Shown here piece after piece: positions 1 to 8,553 of a stretch of 64,000 nucleotides of DNA. The translations under genes were made by a program, and so were the position numbers. Positions within the stretch are counted from its first letter, which is position 1, and the number at the start of each line of letters is the position of its first letter. The notes under the pieces were generated by a model that made no database searches, was not told where the DNA came from, and saw only the letters and a list, made by a program, of their open reading frames with translations. The stretch is from Acidimicrobiaceae bacterium (lineage in GTDB: Bacteria; Actinomycetota; Acidimicrobiia; Acidimicrobiales; RAAP-2): positions 1-64,000 of the forward strand of contig CANGPS010000002.1 in the NCBI GenBank assembly GCA_947456245.1, in the 5' to 3' direction.

Positions 1-2
1 AG

Positions 3-653
3 CTCGAGGCCAAGGCCGGCCTCGACCGGCCGATCCTGCTCCACGCCATCTTGGAGACGGCGCGTGGCGTGGCCAACGTCGAGGAGATCTGCGCCGCCTC
101 GCCGCGCATGCAGGGCCTGTCCCTCGGGCCGGCCGACCTCGCCGCCAACCGACGGATGAAGACCACCCGCGTCGGCGGCGGCCACCCGGACTACCTCGTC
201 CGCCAGGACCCGACCGACGGCGACATCAACGGACCACGGGCCGTGTTCCAGCAGGACCTCTGGCACTACACGATCGCCCGCATGGTCGACGCCTGCCAGG
301 CCAACGGCATCTTCGCCTTCTACGGGCCGTTCGGCGACATCGCCGACACCGTGGCCTGCGAGGACCAGTTCCGCAACGCCTACCTGCTCGGCTGCGTGGG
401 CGCCTGGTCGCTCCACCCGGCCCAGATCGACATCGCCCGGCGCGTCTTCTCCCCCGCCGTCAATGACGTCCGTCACGCCCGTCGGGTCATCGCTGCCATG
501 GGTGACGGGACCGGTGCCGTCATGCTCGACGGAAAGATGGAGGATGATGCCTCGGTCAAGCAGTGCCGGGTGATGATCGAGCTCGCCGACGAGCTTGCCG
601 CCCGTGACCCCGAGCTCGCGGAGCTCTACTCGACGATCACCCTGGAGGACTGA
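3..653 (+). CDS. HpcH/HpaI-family CoA ester lyase, L-malyl-CoA/beta-methylmalyl-CoA lyase-like (5' truncated by window edge)
   Basis: Frame open to the window start; [60 protein letters not shown] match malyl-CoA lyase-like proteins. Confidence 0.85.
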   Translation, partial: LEAKAGLDRPILLHAILETARGVANVEEICAASPRMQGLSLGPADLAANRRMKTTRVGGGHPDYLVRQDPTDGDINGPRAVFQQDLWHYTIARMVDACQANGIFAFYGPFGDIADTVACEDQFRNAYLLGCVGAWSLHPAQIDIARRVFSPAVNDVRHARRVIAAMGDGTGAVMLDGKMEDDASVKQCRVMIELADELAARDPELAELYSTITLED

Positions 654-655
654 CG

Positions 656-1534
656 ATGACCGATGCGAACCTGCGCCCCCGTCGCAGCGTGCTCTACATG
701 CCCGCAGCCAACGAGCGTGCCCTCGAGAAGGCCAAGGACATCGCCGCCGACGCGCTGATCTTCGACCTCGAGGATGCCGTCGCCCCGGATGCCAAGGCCG
801 AGGCGCGCGAGCGTGCCTGCGCCATGTTCGCCGGTGGTGGCTACGGCAGCCGGGAGATCACCATCCGGGCCAACGGCATCGGGACCCCCTGGCACGACGA
901 CGACCTGGCCGCCATCTCGGCCGCCGGTCCAGACGGCGTGGTGGTCCCCAAGGTCAACTCTGTGGCCGACGTGGCTGCGATCGAGGCGGCGCTCGAGCGC
1001 CACGGCGCTCCCGACCGCACGAGGATCTGGGCGATGCTCGAGACGCCGATCGCCATGCTCCACGCCGAGGAGATCTGCGCCGCCTCCGAGCGGCTCTCCG
1101 TCCTCGTCATGGGCACCAACGACCTGGCCAAGGAGCTTCACGCCCAGCGGGTGCCGAGCCGGCAGCCCCTCATGGGAGGGCTCTATCTGAGCCTGCTCGC
1201 CGCCCGAGCCGCCGACAAGGTCATCCTCGACGGCGTCTTCAATGACATCAAGGACGAGGCGGGCTTCCTGGCCGAGTGCCAGGTGGGTCGCCAGATGGGC
1301 TTCGATGGCAAGACGCTGATCCACCCCAGCCAGGTCGAGCCCTGCAACGGGGCGTTCTCTCCCGAGCCCGCCGAGATCGAGCTGGCCGAGCGCATCATCG
1401 CCGCGTTCGAGGAGGCCGAGGCCGAGGGCCGGGGCGTGGTCACCGTCGATGGCAGGATGATCGAGAACCTGCACGTCGACGAGGCACGACGGGTGCTCGC
1501 CATCCGCGACGCCATCGCCGACGCCTCGAACTGA
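656..1534 (+). CDS. HpcH/HpaI aldolase/citrate lyase family CoA ester lyase (second paralog)
   Basis: RSVLYMPAANERALEKAKDIAADALIFDLEDAVAPDAK is the CitE-family N-terminus; starts 2 nt after the upstream stop. Confidence 0.9.
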   Translation: MTDANLRPRRSVLYMPAANERALEKAKDIAADALIFDLEDAVAPDAKAEARERACAMFAGGGYGSREITIRANGIGTPWHDDDLAAISAAGPDGVVVPKVNSVADVAAIEAALERHGAPDRTRIWAMLETPIAMLHAEEICAASERLSVLVMGTNDLAKELHAQRVPSRQPLMGGLYLSLLAARAADKVILDGVFNDIKDEAGFLAECQVGRQMGFDGKTLIHPSQVEPCNGAFSPEPAEIELAERIIAAFEEAEAEGRGVVTVDGRMIENLHVDEARRVLAIRDAIADASN

Positions 1535-1583
1535 CCCACGAGGCCCTCGGGCATCGGGTTGCCCCTAAGGCGAGGCGGCGAGG

Positions 1584-2510
1584 TCAGCTCGGCGAGCGGG
1601 CGAACTGGCACCCGGTGCCGACCGAGAAGCGGACCACCGATCCCGGCAGTGGGCCGGGGGCAGATGCCACGAGGGCCAAGGCGGCGGTCTCCGATCGAAG
1701 CTCGACGCGGACTCCGTCCTCGAGCGGGATGCGTCGGACCACGGTCGCCTCGAACTGACCATCATCAGACAGAGACACGTCCCCGACGCGAAGGCGGCGA
1801 ACGACGTCCCCTTCGACCAGTGATCCGGTGAAGCCGACGAAGTCGGCGACCCGCTCCGTGGCCGGCGACCTGAACACCTCCTCTGGCGATCCGACCTGCT
1901 CGAGCACCCCATCGAGGAGTACGGCGACCCGATCTGCCAGCGCCCATGCCTCGGCACGATCATGCACAACGATCACCGTGGCCCGGTCGGGCGACCGCAG
2001 GACGCTGGCCGCGTCATAGAGCAGGTCCGCTCGGGCTCCGGCATCGAGACCGGCGAAGGGCTCGTCGAGCAGGAGGATCTCCGGCTCCACCACCACACCT
2101 CGGGCGAGGTGCACCCGCCGTGCCTCTCCTCCCGAGAGCGTCGAGGCCGACCGACCAGCGAGGTGCTCGACACCAAGGCGCTCGAGTGCCGCATGCGCCC
2201 GGTCCCGCCGCTCGGATCTCGTCGTCCGTTGCCCCGACCACCGCAGGGCCAGCTCGACGTTCTCCTCGACCGTGCGGTTGGCGAGGGCGGGTGTCTGCAG
2301 GAGCGTCGCCACCCGACCCCGGGCATCAACATGCCCGCTCGCCGGCGTCAGGAGTCCAGCGCACGCTGCCAGCAGGGTGGACTTCCCCACCCCGTTCGGC
2401 CCGAGGATCGCGAGGACCTCGCCCGCCCGAACCGACAGGTCGATGTCACGAAGGAGTGGCGCTCCCCCCCGGTCGATTCGGAGGCGCTCGACCACGAGGC
2501 GATCGCTCAT
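1584..2510 (-). CDS. tupC: ABC transporter ATP-binding protein, tungstate/molybdate type
   Basis: Walker A GPNGVGKST, signature LSGGEARR, Walker B ILLLDEPFAGLD; operon with TupB/TupA-like genes; start moved from ORF 2747 to MSDRLVVERL at 2510. Confidence 0.85.
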   Translation of the reverse strand: MSDRLVVERLRIDRGGAPLLRDIDLSVRAGEVLAILGPNGVGKSTLLAACAGLLTPASGHVDARGRVATLLQTPALANRTVEENVELALRWSGQRTTRSERRDRAHAALERLGVEHLAGRSASTLSGGEARRVHLARGVVVEPEILLLDEPFAGLDAGARADLLYDAASVLRSPDRATVIVVHDRAEAWALADRVAVLLDGVLEQVGSPEEVFRSPATERVADFVGFTGSLVEGDVVRRLRVGDVSLSDDGQFEATVVRRIPLEDGVRVELRSETAALALVASAPGPLPGSVVRFSVGTGCQFARSPS

Positions 2511-3232
2511 ACGGCGATCCTTCGTACAGCCCGAGCGTCCGTGCGGCGGCCGTGCTGGACCAGCGTGGCAAACGCAGTGAGGACGAGGACGACACCGAGC
2601 AAGATGACCCCGAGCGCGATCGCCTCGGAGTAACGACCTTGGGCGACGGTCGTCAGGATCGCCCCGGCGATGGTCTGCGTCTGCAGGTTGATGTTTCCGC
2701 CGACGATCACGACCGCACCGACCTCGGAGAAGGAGGCGCCGATACACGCGACGGCCGCCACCATCACGCTGACCCGAGCCTCGGCCATAGCCAGGAGCAT
2801 GGACTGAGTGAAGGATGCGCCGAGAGCGCGGGACTGCTCGAGCAGGTTCGGGCTCACTGCCTGCGCCCCGGTCGCCACGATGGCCACGACGATCGGGAGG
2901 TTCAAGATCGTCTGAGCCACGACCATCCCCGGCACGGTGTAGACGAGGTCGAGGGCCCCGAGGGGACCCGAGCGGCTGATGAGCAGGAAGACGACCAGGC
3001 CCACCAGCACCGGTGGGAGCCCGAATCCCCCGTTGGCAGCGATGAGGGCGACCCGTCGACCTCGGAACCGACCGATCCCGAGTGCGAGCCCGAGCGGGAC
3101 CCCGAGCACCAGGGCAACCACGGTCGACCCGAAGGCGAGCTCGAGGGTGACGGTGACCACCGAGCGCAGTTGCGCGTCAGGATGGCAGATGAGGTGCCAG
3201 GCCTCCGCCAGGCCAGAGAGGATGAAGTGCAC
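2507..3232 (-). CDS. tupB: ABC transporter permease, tungstate type
   Basis: Multi-TM permease with GLPPVLVGLVVFLLISRSGPLG and ASFSEVGAVVIVGGNI typical of TupB; 4-nt overlap with tupC. Confidence 0.85.
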   Translation of the reverse strand: MHFILSGLAEAWHLICHPDAQLRSVVTVTLELAFGSTVVALVLGVPLGLALGIGRFRGRRVALIAANGGFGLPPVLVGLVVFLLISRSGPLGALDLVYTVPGMVVAQTILNLPIVVAIVATGAQAVSPNLLEQSRALGASFTQSMLLAMAEARVSVMVAAVACIGASFSEVGAVVIVGGNINLQTQTIAGAILTTVAQGRYSEAIALGVILLGVVLVLTAFATLVQHGRRTDARAVRRIAV

Positions 3233-3279
3233 CGCAGCTCGTCAGCACGCCGGCCCGACGAGGGCGTCAGCCGCCACCG

Positions 3280-4596
3280 TCATCCGCCGGGGGTGGAGAT
3301 GGTCCCGGCCGGCACGACGGCCGACTGACGGAACGAGGTGGGGGGGCTGCCCACCATCTGATCGGAGTACGACGGCGTGAAGACCACGTAGGCACCCGGC
3401 CGACGAAGGGTGAACGTCAGGCGGAACCGACCGTCTGACCCGACTGTGCCGCTGCCGACGTCGACGGTGGATCCCACGTGGCGGAGCATCACCGGTTCGC
3501 CGGTGAGGGGTGGATCAAGCGGGAAGCGCGGTCGCAGCGTCCCGGTCACGGTGAGCTTCGAGCCCAGTGCCGCCGTCTTCGGGACCGGGCGACTCACCTG
3601 GATCACCGGCCGGGCGTCAGGGACGAAGGCGGGATTGACCCGGGACGGATACGTCCCGATCTTGGCCTGGGTCTCCAGCGAGGTCAGGTAGTCAAGGAAT
3701 GCCAGTGCACCTCGGAGGTTGAGATGCAGGCTGGGGAACTTCTTCGGGTTGACCGCATACGCGTGATACGGGTTGGCCATGAGGTCGGCACCGCCGATGG
3801 CTCCCGCTCCCGTGTTGCCGCTCGCCACCACCACGAGCTGATCGACCACGCCGCGCGACGCCACGGCGTTGAAGGTGCCCCGGTCGGTCAGCGTGTAGCA
3901 CGCACCCGAGGCGAACGGGCACTGCTCGGTCACCTGGAGGTTCGCCGACTGCCCTGAGCCGGTCGTGTGGTACCACGCAGCATCAGTGGTTGTCCCCGGT
4001 GTCCCGGGCTCGCCCTTGGTGTTCAGCGGGATCCCAGTCTGCTTCCAGATCACCAGCTCCTTGACGTTGGTACCCGACTCGTCGCCCCTCGAGACGAAGT
4101 CGGCCTTGCCGGCATCGCCAGCCCGGGCGACCTCACGGAACGCCGCCGTCACGTCTCCCTTTGGTCCGTCGCCGACCTTGGCCGGGTCATCCCTTGCGCC
4201 GACGGTGACGAAGTCCGAGGTCATCACCAGGCGCCCTCCCGGCTCCTGCGAGAAGCCGGCCGCCACGAAGCTGGCCTCGGCGGTGGTGCTGTGCGTGAGC
4301 ACCGCGTCGGCCTGCCCGGCCTGGGCGTTGGTGATCGCCTGCCCCGTCCCAGCCGAGACGTACTTGAGCCGATATTGCGGATAGGCCCGCGCGAACCCGG
4401 GCTCGATCACCGCCTGGAGGAGGCCCGAGTCTGTCGGGGAGGTGCCGCCCTGGACCACCACCGTCGACACAGGCCGAGTCGTCGTGGTTCCCTTCGCCGT
4501 GGTCGATCGGGAACCCGTCCCGATGATGACGAGGGTGGCGATGAGCGCCACCACCACGACCATTCCGATCACCAGGGTGCGTGACCTCGAGCTCAT
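3280..4596 (-). CDS. tupA: Tungstate/molybdate substrate-binding protein with extra C-terminal Ig-like region
   Basis: TTTRPVSTVVVQGGTSPTDSGLLQAVIEPGF, SRGDESGTNVKELVIWK, MTSDFVTVGARDDPAK match TupA; about 100-aa C-terminal beta-rich extension; GGAGGG SD upstream. Confidence 0.85.
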   Translation of the reverse strand: MSSRSRTLVIGMVVVVALIATLVIIGTGSRSTTAKGTTTTRPVSTVVVQGGTSPTDSGLLQAVIEPGFARAYPQYRLKYVSAGTGQAITNAQAGQADAVLTHSTTAEASFVAAGFSQEPGGRLVMTSDFVTVGARDDPAKVGDGPKGDVTAAFREVARAGDAGKADFVSRGDESGTNVKELVIWKQTGIPLNTKGEPGTPGTTTDAAWYHTTGSGQSANLQVTEQCPFASGACYTLTDRGTFNAVASRGVVDQLVVVASGNTGAGAIGGADLMANPYHAYAVNPKKFPSLHLNLRGALAFLDYLTSLETQAKIGTYPSRVNPAFVPDARPVIQVSRPVPKTAALGSKLTVTGTLRPRFPLDPPLTGEPVMLRHVGSTVDVGSGTVGSDGRFRLTFTLRRPGAYVVFTPSYSDQMVGSPPTSFRQSAVVPAGTISTPGG

Positions 4597-4636
4597 CGTT
4601 CCCTCCTCGTCGTTTCGTGCACGATCGTCGGCGTCA

Positions 4637-5032
4637 TCACTGCGGCACCTCGATGACCACGTTCGTCGACTTCACCGACGCGGTGGCGAGGTCGCCGACC
4701 TTGAGGTCGAGCTCGTCGGCCGCCTCACGGGTGATGAGCGACACCAGTCGATGCGGCCCGGAGTGCACCTCGACGAGGGCGGTGATCTTGTCCCTCTCGA
4801 CCCGGGTGATGATCCCGGTGAACCGGTTTCGGGCGGTCTGGGGCGTGATCGACTCGGTCGCGAACGCCTTGGCTTGATCACGCAGGTGCTCGACGAGGTC
4901 GGCGCCCTCGATCGTGCGATGTCCACCGGCGGAGCGGGTCGAGGCAAGGCGACCGTCGTCGCACCACCGCCGCACCGTGTCGGCGCTGACCCCGAGGAGA
5001 TCGGCTGCCTGAGAAGAGCTGAAGCTGGTCAC
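4637..5032 (-). CDS. MerR-like helix-turn-helix regulator fused to molybdopterin-binding (TOBE/Mop) domain
   Basis: SSSQAADLLGVSADTVRRWCDDGRL (HTH) plus RNRFTGIITRVERDKITALVEV..VSLITREAADELDLKVGDLATASVKSTNVVIE (Mop/TOBE); GTG start at 5032 preferred over ORF start 5089. Confidence 0.85.
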   Translation of the reverse strand: MTSFSSSQAADLLGVSADTVRRWCDDGRLASTRSAGGHRTIEGADLVEHLRDQAKAFATESITPQTARNRFTGIITRVERDKITALVEVHSGPHRLVSLITREAADELDLKVGDLATASVKSTNVVIEVPQ

Positions 5033-5137
5033 CTCGCCACTGTGCCTGAGGTCGCCTTCGAGGACAAGCCAAAACCCCGGAAATACCATGAGATGAGCAT
5101 GAGAATGGTCTTAGAACTCAATGAAAGCATTGGCATA

Positions 5138-5153
5138 ACTTGTAGGTGCAAGT
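5138..5153. promoter_or_regulatory. Candidate operator: imperfect 16-bp palindrome ACTTGTAGGTGCAAGT in an AT-rich intergenic region
   Basis: Arms ACTTGTA/TGCAAGT with one mismatch; between regulator/tup genes and the thioesterase gene. Confidence 0.35.
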
Positions 5154-5253
5154 CCTCATGCGGCCACGACCTCACTCAGGGTCGGCGATAGAACGGGGTC
5201 CGCACGCGACCAGTGACAGCCAAATGACGACCAACGAGCACGAGCGAGGCACG

Positions 5254-5922
5254 ATGAGCAGCCACGACCAGACCCCTGAGCAGTACACGAGCCGCTCACG
5301 GCTTGCGGCCGCCGCCGCCCTTCGTCGGCTCGGGGACGCGATCGTCAGCCATCAGGTCGACGATGCGGACCTCGAGGAGCTCACCGAGGCGGTCTCCGGG
5401 TTCACCCAGATCGTCGAGCGAGGTCCGGCTCGCCTTCATGGGTTCTTCCAGCCGGGACGACCCGACCTCGCCGGCGAGCGACCCGAGCCGATCGAGGGTG
5501 CGCCGCTCGCGACGCTGCCCGATTGTGTGATCTCTGGGCTGGCCAACCCCATGGGCGTGGCGGCCACGTTCTTCGAGGAGGGGGAGGAGGCCATCTGTCG
5601 GGTCGAGCTCGGTCACGCCTTCGAAGGAGCACCCGACCGCGCCCACGGAGGCATCGTCTCAGCCATCTTCGACCACACCATGGGCTTGGCCACCGCCGCC
5701 ACGCCGGCGTTCACCGGGTGGATCACGATCACCTACCGGGCACCCACGCCGCTGCACACCCCGCTCGAGATCCGGGCAAGGATCACCGAGCGCGACGGCC
5801 GCAAGCTCACCGTCACCGCCGAGATGCTCGTCGACGGTGCGGTCATCGTCGAGGGAGAAGGGCTCTTCATCACCTTCGATCTGGCCAAGGTGATGGGCGC
5901 GGCCAGCGACGCGGGGCGCTAG
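5254..5922 (+). CDS. PaaI-like hotdog-fold thioesterase
   Basis: GHAFEGAPDRAHGGIVSAIFDHTMGLA motif; possible alternative start at 5224. Confidence 0.8.
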   Translation: MSSHDQTPEQYTSRSRLAAAAALRRLGDAIVSHQVDDADLEELTEAVSGFTQIVERGPARLHGFFQPGRPDLAGERPEPIEGAPLATLPDCVISGLANPMGVAATFFEEGEEAICRVELGHAFEGAPDRAHGGIVSAIFDHTMGLATAATPAFTGWITITYRAPTPLHTPLEIRARITERDGRKLTVTAEMLVDGAVIVEGEGLFITFDLAKVMGAASDAGR

Positions 5923-7187
5923 CGGCTGAAGCGGATCTCGACGGGAGTGGATCGCTCCTCGAAGACGAAGTCGGCGCCGGTGCTGAACTCGGTGAGCCGC
6001 ACGTCCTCGTGCTTCGTCCGCTCGTGATCCCCTCGAAGCACCTCGATCACCAGCTCGGCATCGGTGTCGTGGACCACCTCGCAGACGAGCCATGGGTCGA
6101 CCGCCAGGACGATGGCATCGAGCGCCTCGAGGTGTCCATCCTCGAGGAGCGTCGGCCAGGCCCCATCGATGAAGGCCGGTGCACACCGATCGAACCGGAT
6201 CGTGAGCCTCCCGTCGATCTCGATCGAGCAGCCGGTGTAGGCCGCAGGGAGCAGGCTCGGACTCCACGCCAGCACCTCCGCCACGTCCGCGAGGCTCTGT
6301 CCGAGGTGGAGGTGGGCGGCGATGCGAGCTGCCGCCACCCCCGCCACCCCCGTGAACTGGTGCCGCAGGAGCTCCCTGGCATCGCCAGGCGATGCGGTGC
6401 GGAGAGCGGTGGCCCTGAGGAACGAGAGCGCCAGCAGGTGGCCCTGCAGGCACACCTCCTCGGTCATCCGCCTCAGGGCCGAGGCGGACCACTCGCCGAA
6501 CTCGAGGTCGGAGAGGAGAGGACCGGCGTAGTCGCCTCGTCCGATGTCGTCGAGATCGACGTCCTCGAGGTCGAGCCGTGCCGCCTCCGTCCGGGCGATG
6601 TCCTTGGCCTCGTCAGGGACAGGGAGCTCCGGATGAGCGTCATCGATCGTCACCGTCCACGCGCAGTGTGGGCTTCGATTCGCCGGGACGCGCGGCGGGC
6701 GGTGGATCGGTCGGACCTGGGCTCGTGGATTCGAGGCGGTGGCCGTGGCGTCGAAGGTGGGATCCTCAATCTCGTGGCACATGGCGAAGACATAGTCATC
6801 ACCCATGGGCTCGACATCCATCAGGGCACCGCAATGGTCGAGCCAGAACTCGCCGTGATAGGCGTCGGTCATGGCGAAGCGGAAGTCGAGGAACTGCGGC
6901 GGCGCGCCGATGTCGAGCTGGATGTTCTTGAAGATGGTCTCGACCGTGTCGCCCTCGAAGCCGAGGGCGCGCTGCATCCGCTTGGAGTAGACGGGGCTGG
7001 CCCCCTTCCACTCATCGATGGCGATGTCGCGCATCGTGTCGGCCCCGAAGGTCGCGATCAGGTGCGGCATGCCCGCCCGGTCAATCAGGTGTCCGGCGAG
7101 CAGGAGCTCAGGCAGCATGGAGGCGAGCTCGTCCCGGCTGCGCTCTGAGAGCCGCGGTGGGACGCTCTGCACCTGGTCTTGCGTCAT
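5919..7187 (-). CDS. Conserved hypothetical protein with His/Cys-rich core
   Basis: Long ORF; FWLDHCGALMDVEP..VFAMCHEIEDPTFDATA..IHRPPRVPANRSPHCAWTVTID; ATG at 7187 preceded by GGAGGGG. Confidence 0.7.
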   Translation of the reverse strand: MTQDQVQSVPPRLSERSRDELASMLPELLLAGHLIDRAGMPHLIATFGADTMRDIAIDEWKGASPVYSKRMQRALGFEGDTVETIFKNIQLDIGAPPQFLDFRFAMTDAYHGEFWLDHCGALMDVEPMGDDYVFAMCHEIEDPTFDATATASNPRAQVRPIHRPPRVPANRSPHCAWTVTIDDAHPELPVPDEAKDIARTEAARLDLEDVDLDDIGRGDYAGPLLSDLEFGEWSASALRRMTEEVCLQGHLLALSFLRATALRTASPGDARELLRHQFTGVAGVAAARIAAHLHLGQSLADVAEVLAWSPSLLPAAYTGCSIEIDGRLTIRFDRCAPAFIDGAWPTLLEDGHLEALDAIVLAVDPWLVCEVVHDTDAELVIEVLRGDHERTKHEDVRLTEFSTGADFVFEERSTPVEIRFSR

Positions 7188-7419
7188 CACACCCCTCCGA
7201 TCAGGTTCGCCCGGGCTCGGCACCTCGACCCCCGGGCCCGGCCCGCCTCACGGTAGCCCCGGCTGGCAGACGATGGTCGGGAGACCATGCTGCCCATCGC
7301 CCGAGCACCCGAGTCCGGTAGGCTCAGGTTCCACGCTGAGTGGGGACCCCCCGTTGATCCCGATCCTCACGGATCGCGATCCTCCTGTCGCCTCCTCTGA
7401 GCTCGTCTCAAGGAGAACC

Positions 7420-8553
7420 ATGTCCCCTGCTTCCAAGCAGACCCCCCTCGCCTCGGCGTCACGCGCGCATCGGCCCACCGCAGTCGTCTACTGCGAAGCC
7501 AACTTCGGCCTCCCTGACGGGAAGACTGCCAATGGGCTGGTCCGCTCCTCGGAGCGCTATGACATCGTGTCGGTCATCGACAGCTACCTCGCCGGCCGGG
7601 ACGCAGGCGACATCCTCGACGGCACCCCGAATGGGATCCCGATCGTGGGCGACCTCGACCACGCCGTCGTCCTCCACGGGGAGACCCCAGACGTGATCAT
7701 CTTCGGCGTCGCCCCGTCGAGCGGCATGCTGTCGAATGCCGAGCGGAGCGTCCTGCTCGGCGCGATGGCGCGAGGCATGGGCGTGGTCAACGGCCTCCAC
7801 GAGTTCCTGAACGACGATCCCGAGTTCTCCAGCTCGGCCAAACGCCATGGCGTGACGATCGACGATGTCCGCAGACCGGCCGACAAGCGAGACCTCCGGA
7901 TGTTCACCGGTCGCATCGATGAGGTCTCGTGCCCGCGGATCGCCGTCCTCGGCACGGACGGGGCCGTGGGCAAGCGGACGACCGCCACCCTCGTGACCAC
8001 GGCGCTCAGAGCCCGGGGAATCGCTGCCGTCATGGTCAGCACAGGCCAGACCGGGATCATCCAGGGCGCCCGCTTCGGGGTCGCCCTCGATGCCATCCCC
8101 TGCCAGTTCTGTTCCGGTGAGGTCGAGGCGGCCGTCCTGGAGGCTTTCGAGACCGAGCACCCCGACGTCATCATCATCGAGGGCCAGGGAGCGCTGAGCC
8201 ATCCTGCCTACCTCAGCTCAACCTTCATCCTGCGGGGAGCCCGGCCTGATGCAGTCATCCTCCAGCACGCACCGGCACGCCGCTTCCTCGGTGACTTCCC
8301 AGACGTCCCAACACCAGACCCGCGCAGCGAGATCACCCTCATCGAGACCTTCGCTGACACTCGCGTCATCGGGCTCACCCTCAACCACGAGGGCATGAGT
8401 GACGCGGAGGTCACCGCGGCGATCACCCTCTACCAGCTCGAGCTCGGCATCCCTGTCACCGATGCCCTCACGCGCCCTGAGCACCTGCTCGTCGACATGG
8501 TGGTCGCCGCCTTCCCTCAGCTCGAGCCTCGCCCCCTCGTCGTCACGGCATGA
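7420..8553 (+). CDS. DUF1611 family P-loop protein (DgcN-like)
   Basis: TAVVYCEANFGLPDGKTANGLVR, GTDGAVGKRTTATLVTTALRARG, STGQTGIIQGARFGVALDAIP, IIIEGQGALSHPAY are DUF1611 hallmarks; SD AAGGAGA before ATG 7420. Confidence 0.9.
   Translation: MSPASKQTPLASASRAHRPTAVVYCEANFGLPDGKTANGLVRSSERYDIVSVIDSYLAGRDAGDILDGTPNGIPIVGDLDHAVVLHGETPDVIIFGVAPSSGMLSNAERSVLLGAMARGMGVVNGLHEFLNDDPEFSSSAKRHGVTIDDVRRPADKRDLRMFTGRIDEVSCPRIAVLGTDGAVGKRTTATLVTTALRARGIAAVMVSTGQTGIIQGARFGVALDAIPCQFCSGEVEAAVLEAFETEHPDVIIIEGQGALSHPAYLSSTFILRGARPDAVILQHAPARRFLGDFPDVPTPDPRSEITLIETFADTRVIGLTLNHEGMSDAEVTAAITLYQLELGIPVTDALTRPEHLLVDMVVAAFPQLEPRPLVVTA

Noticed and set aside
1545-1575. GGGCATCGGGTTGCCC as a terminator after the CoA lyases
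   Set aside because: Only a 5-bp stem with no U-tract; too weak to call.
7273-7288. ATGGTCGGGAGACCAT palindrome as a TetR operator
   Set aside because: The TetR gene is 2.5 kb away and short palindromes are expected in this composition; no supporting second site.
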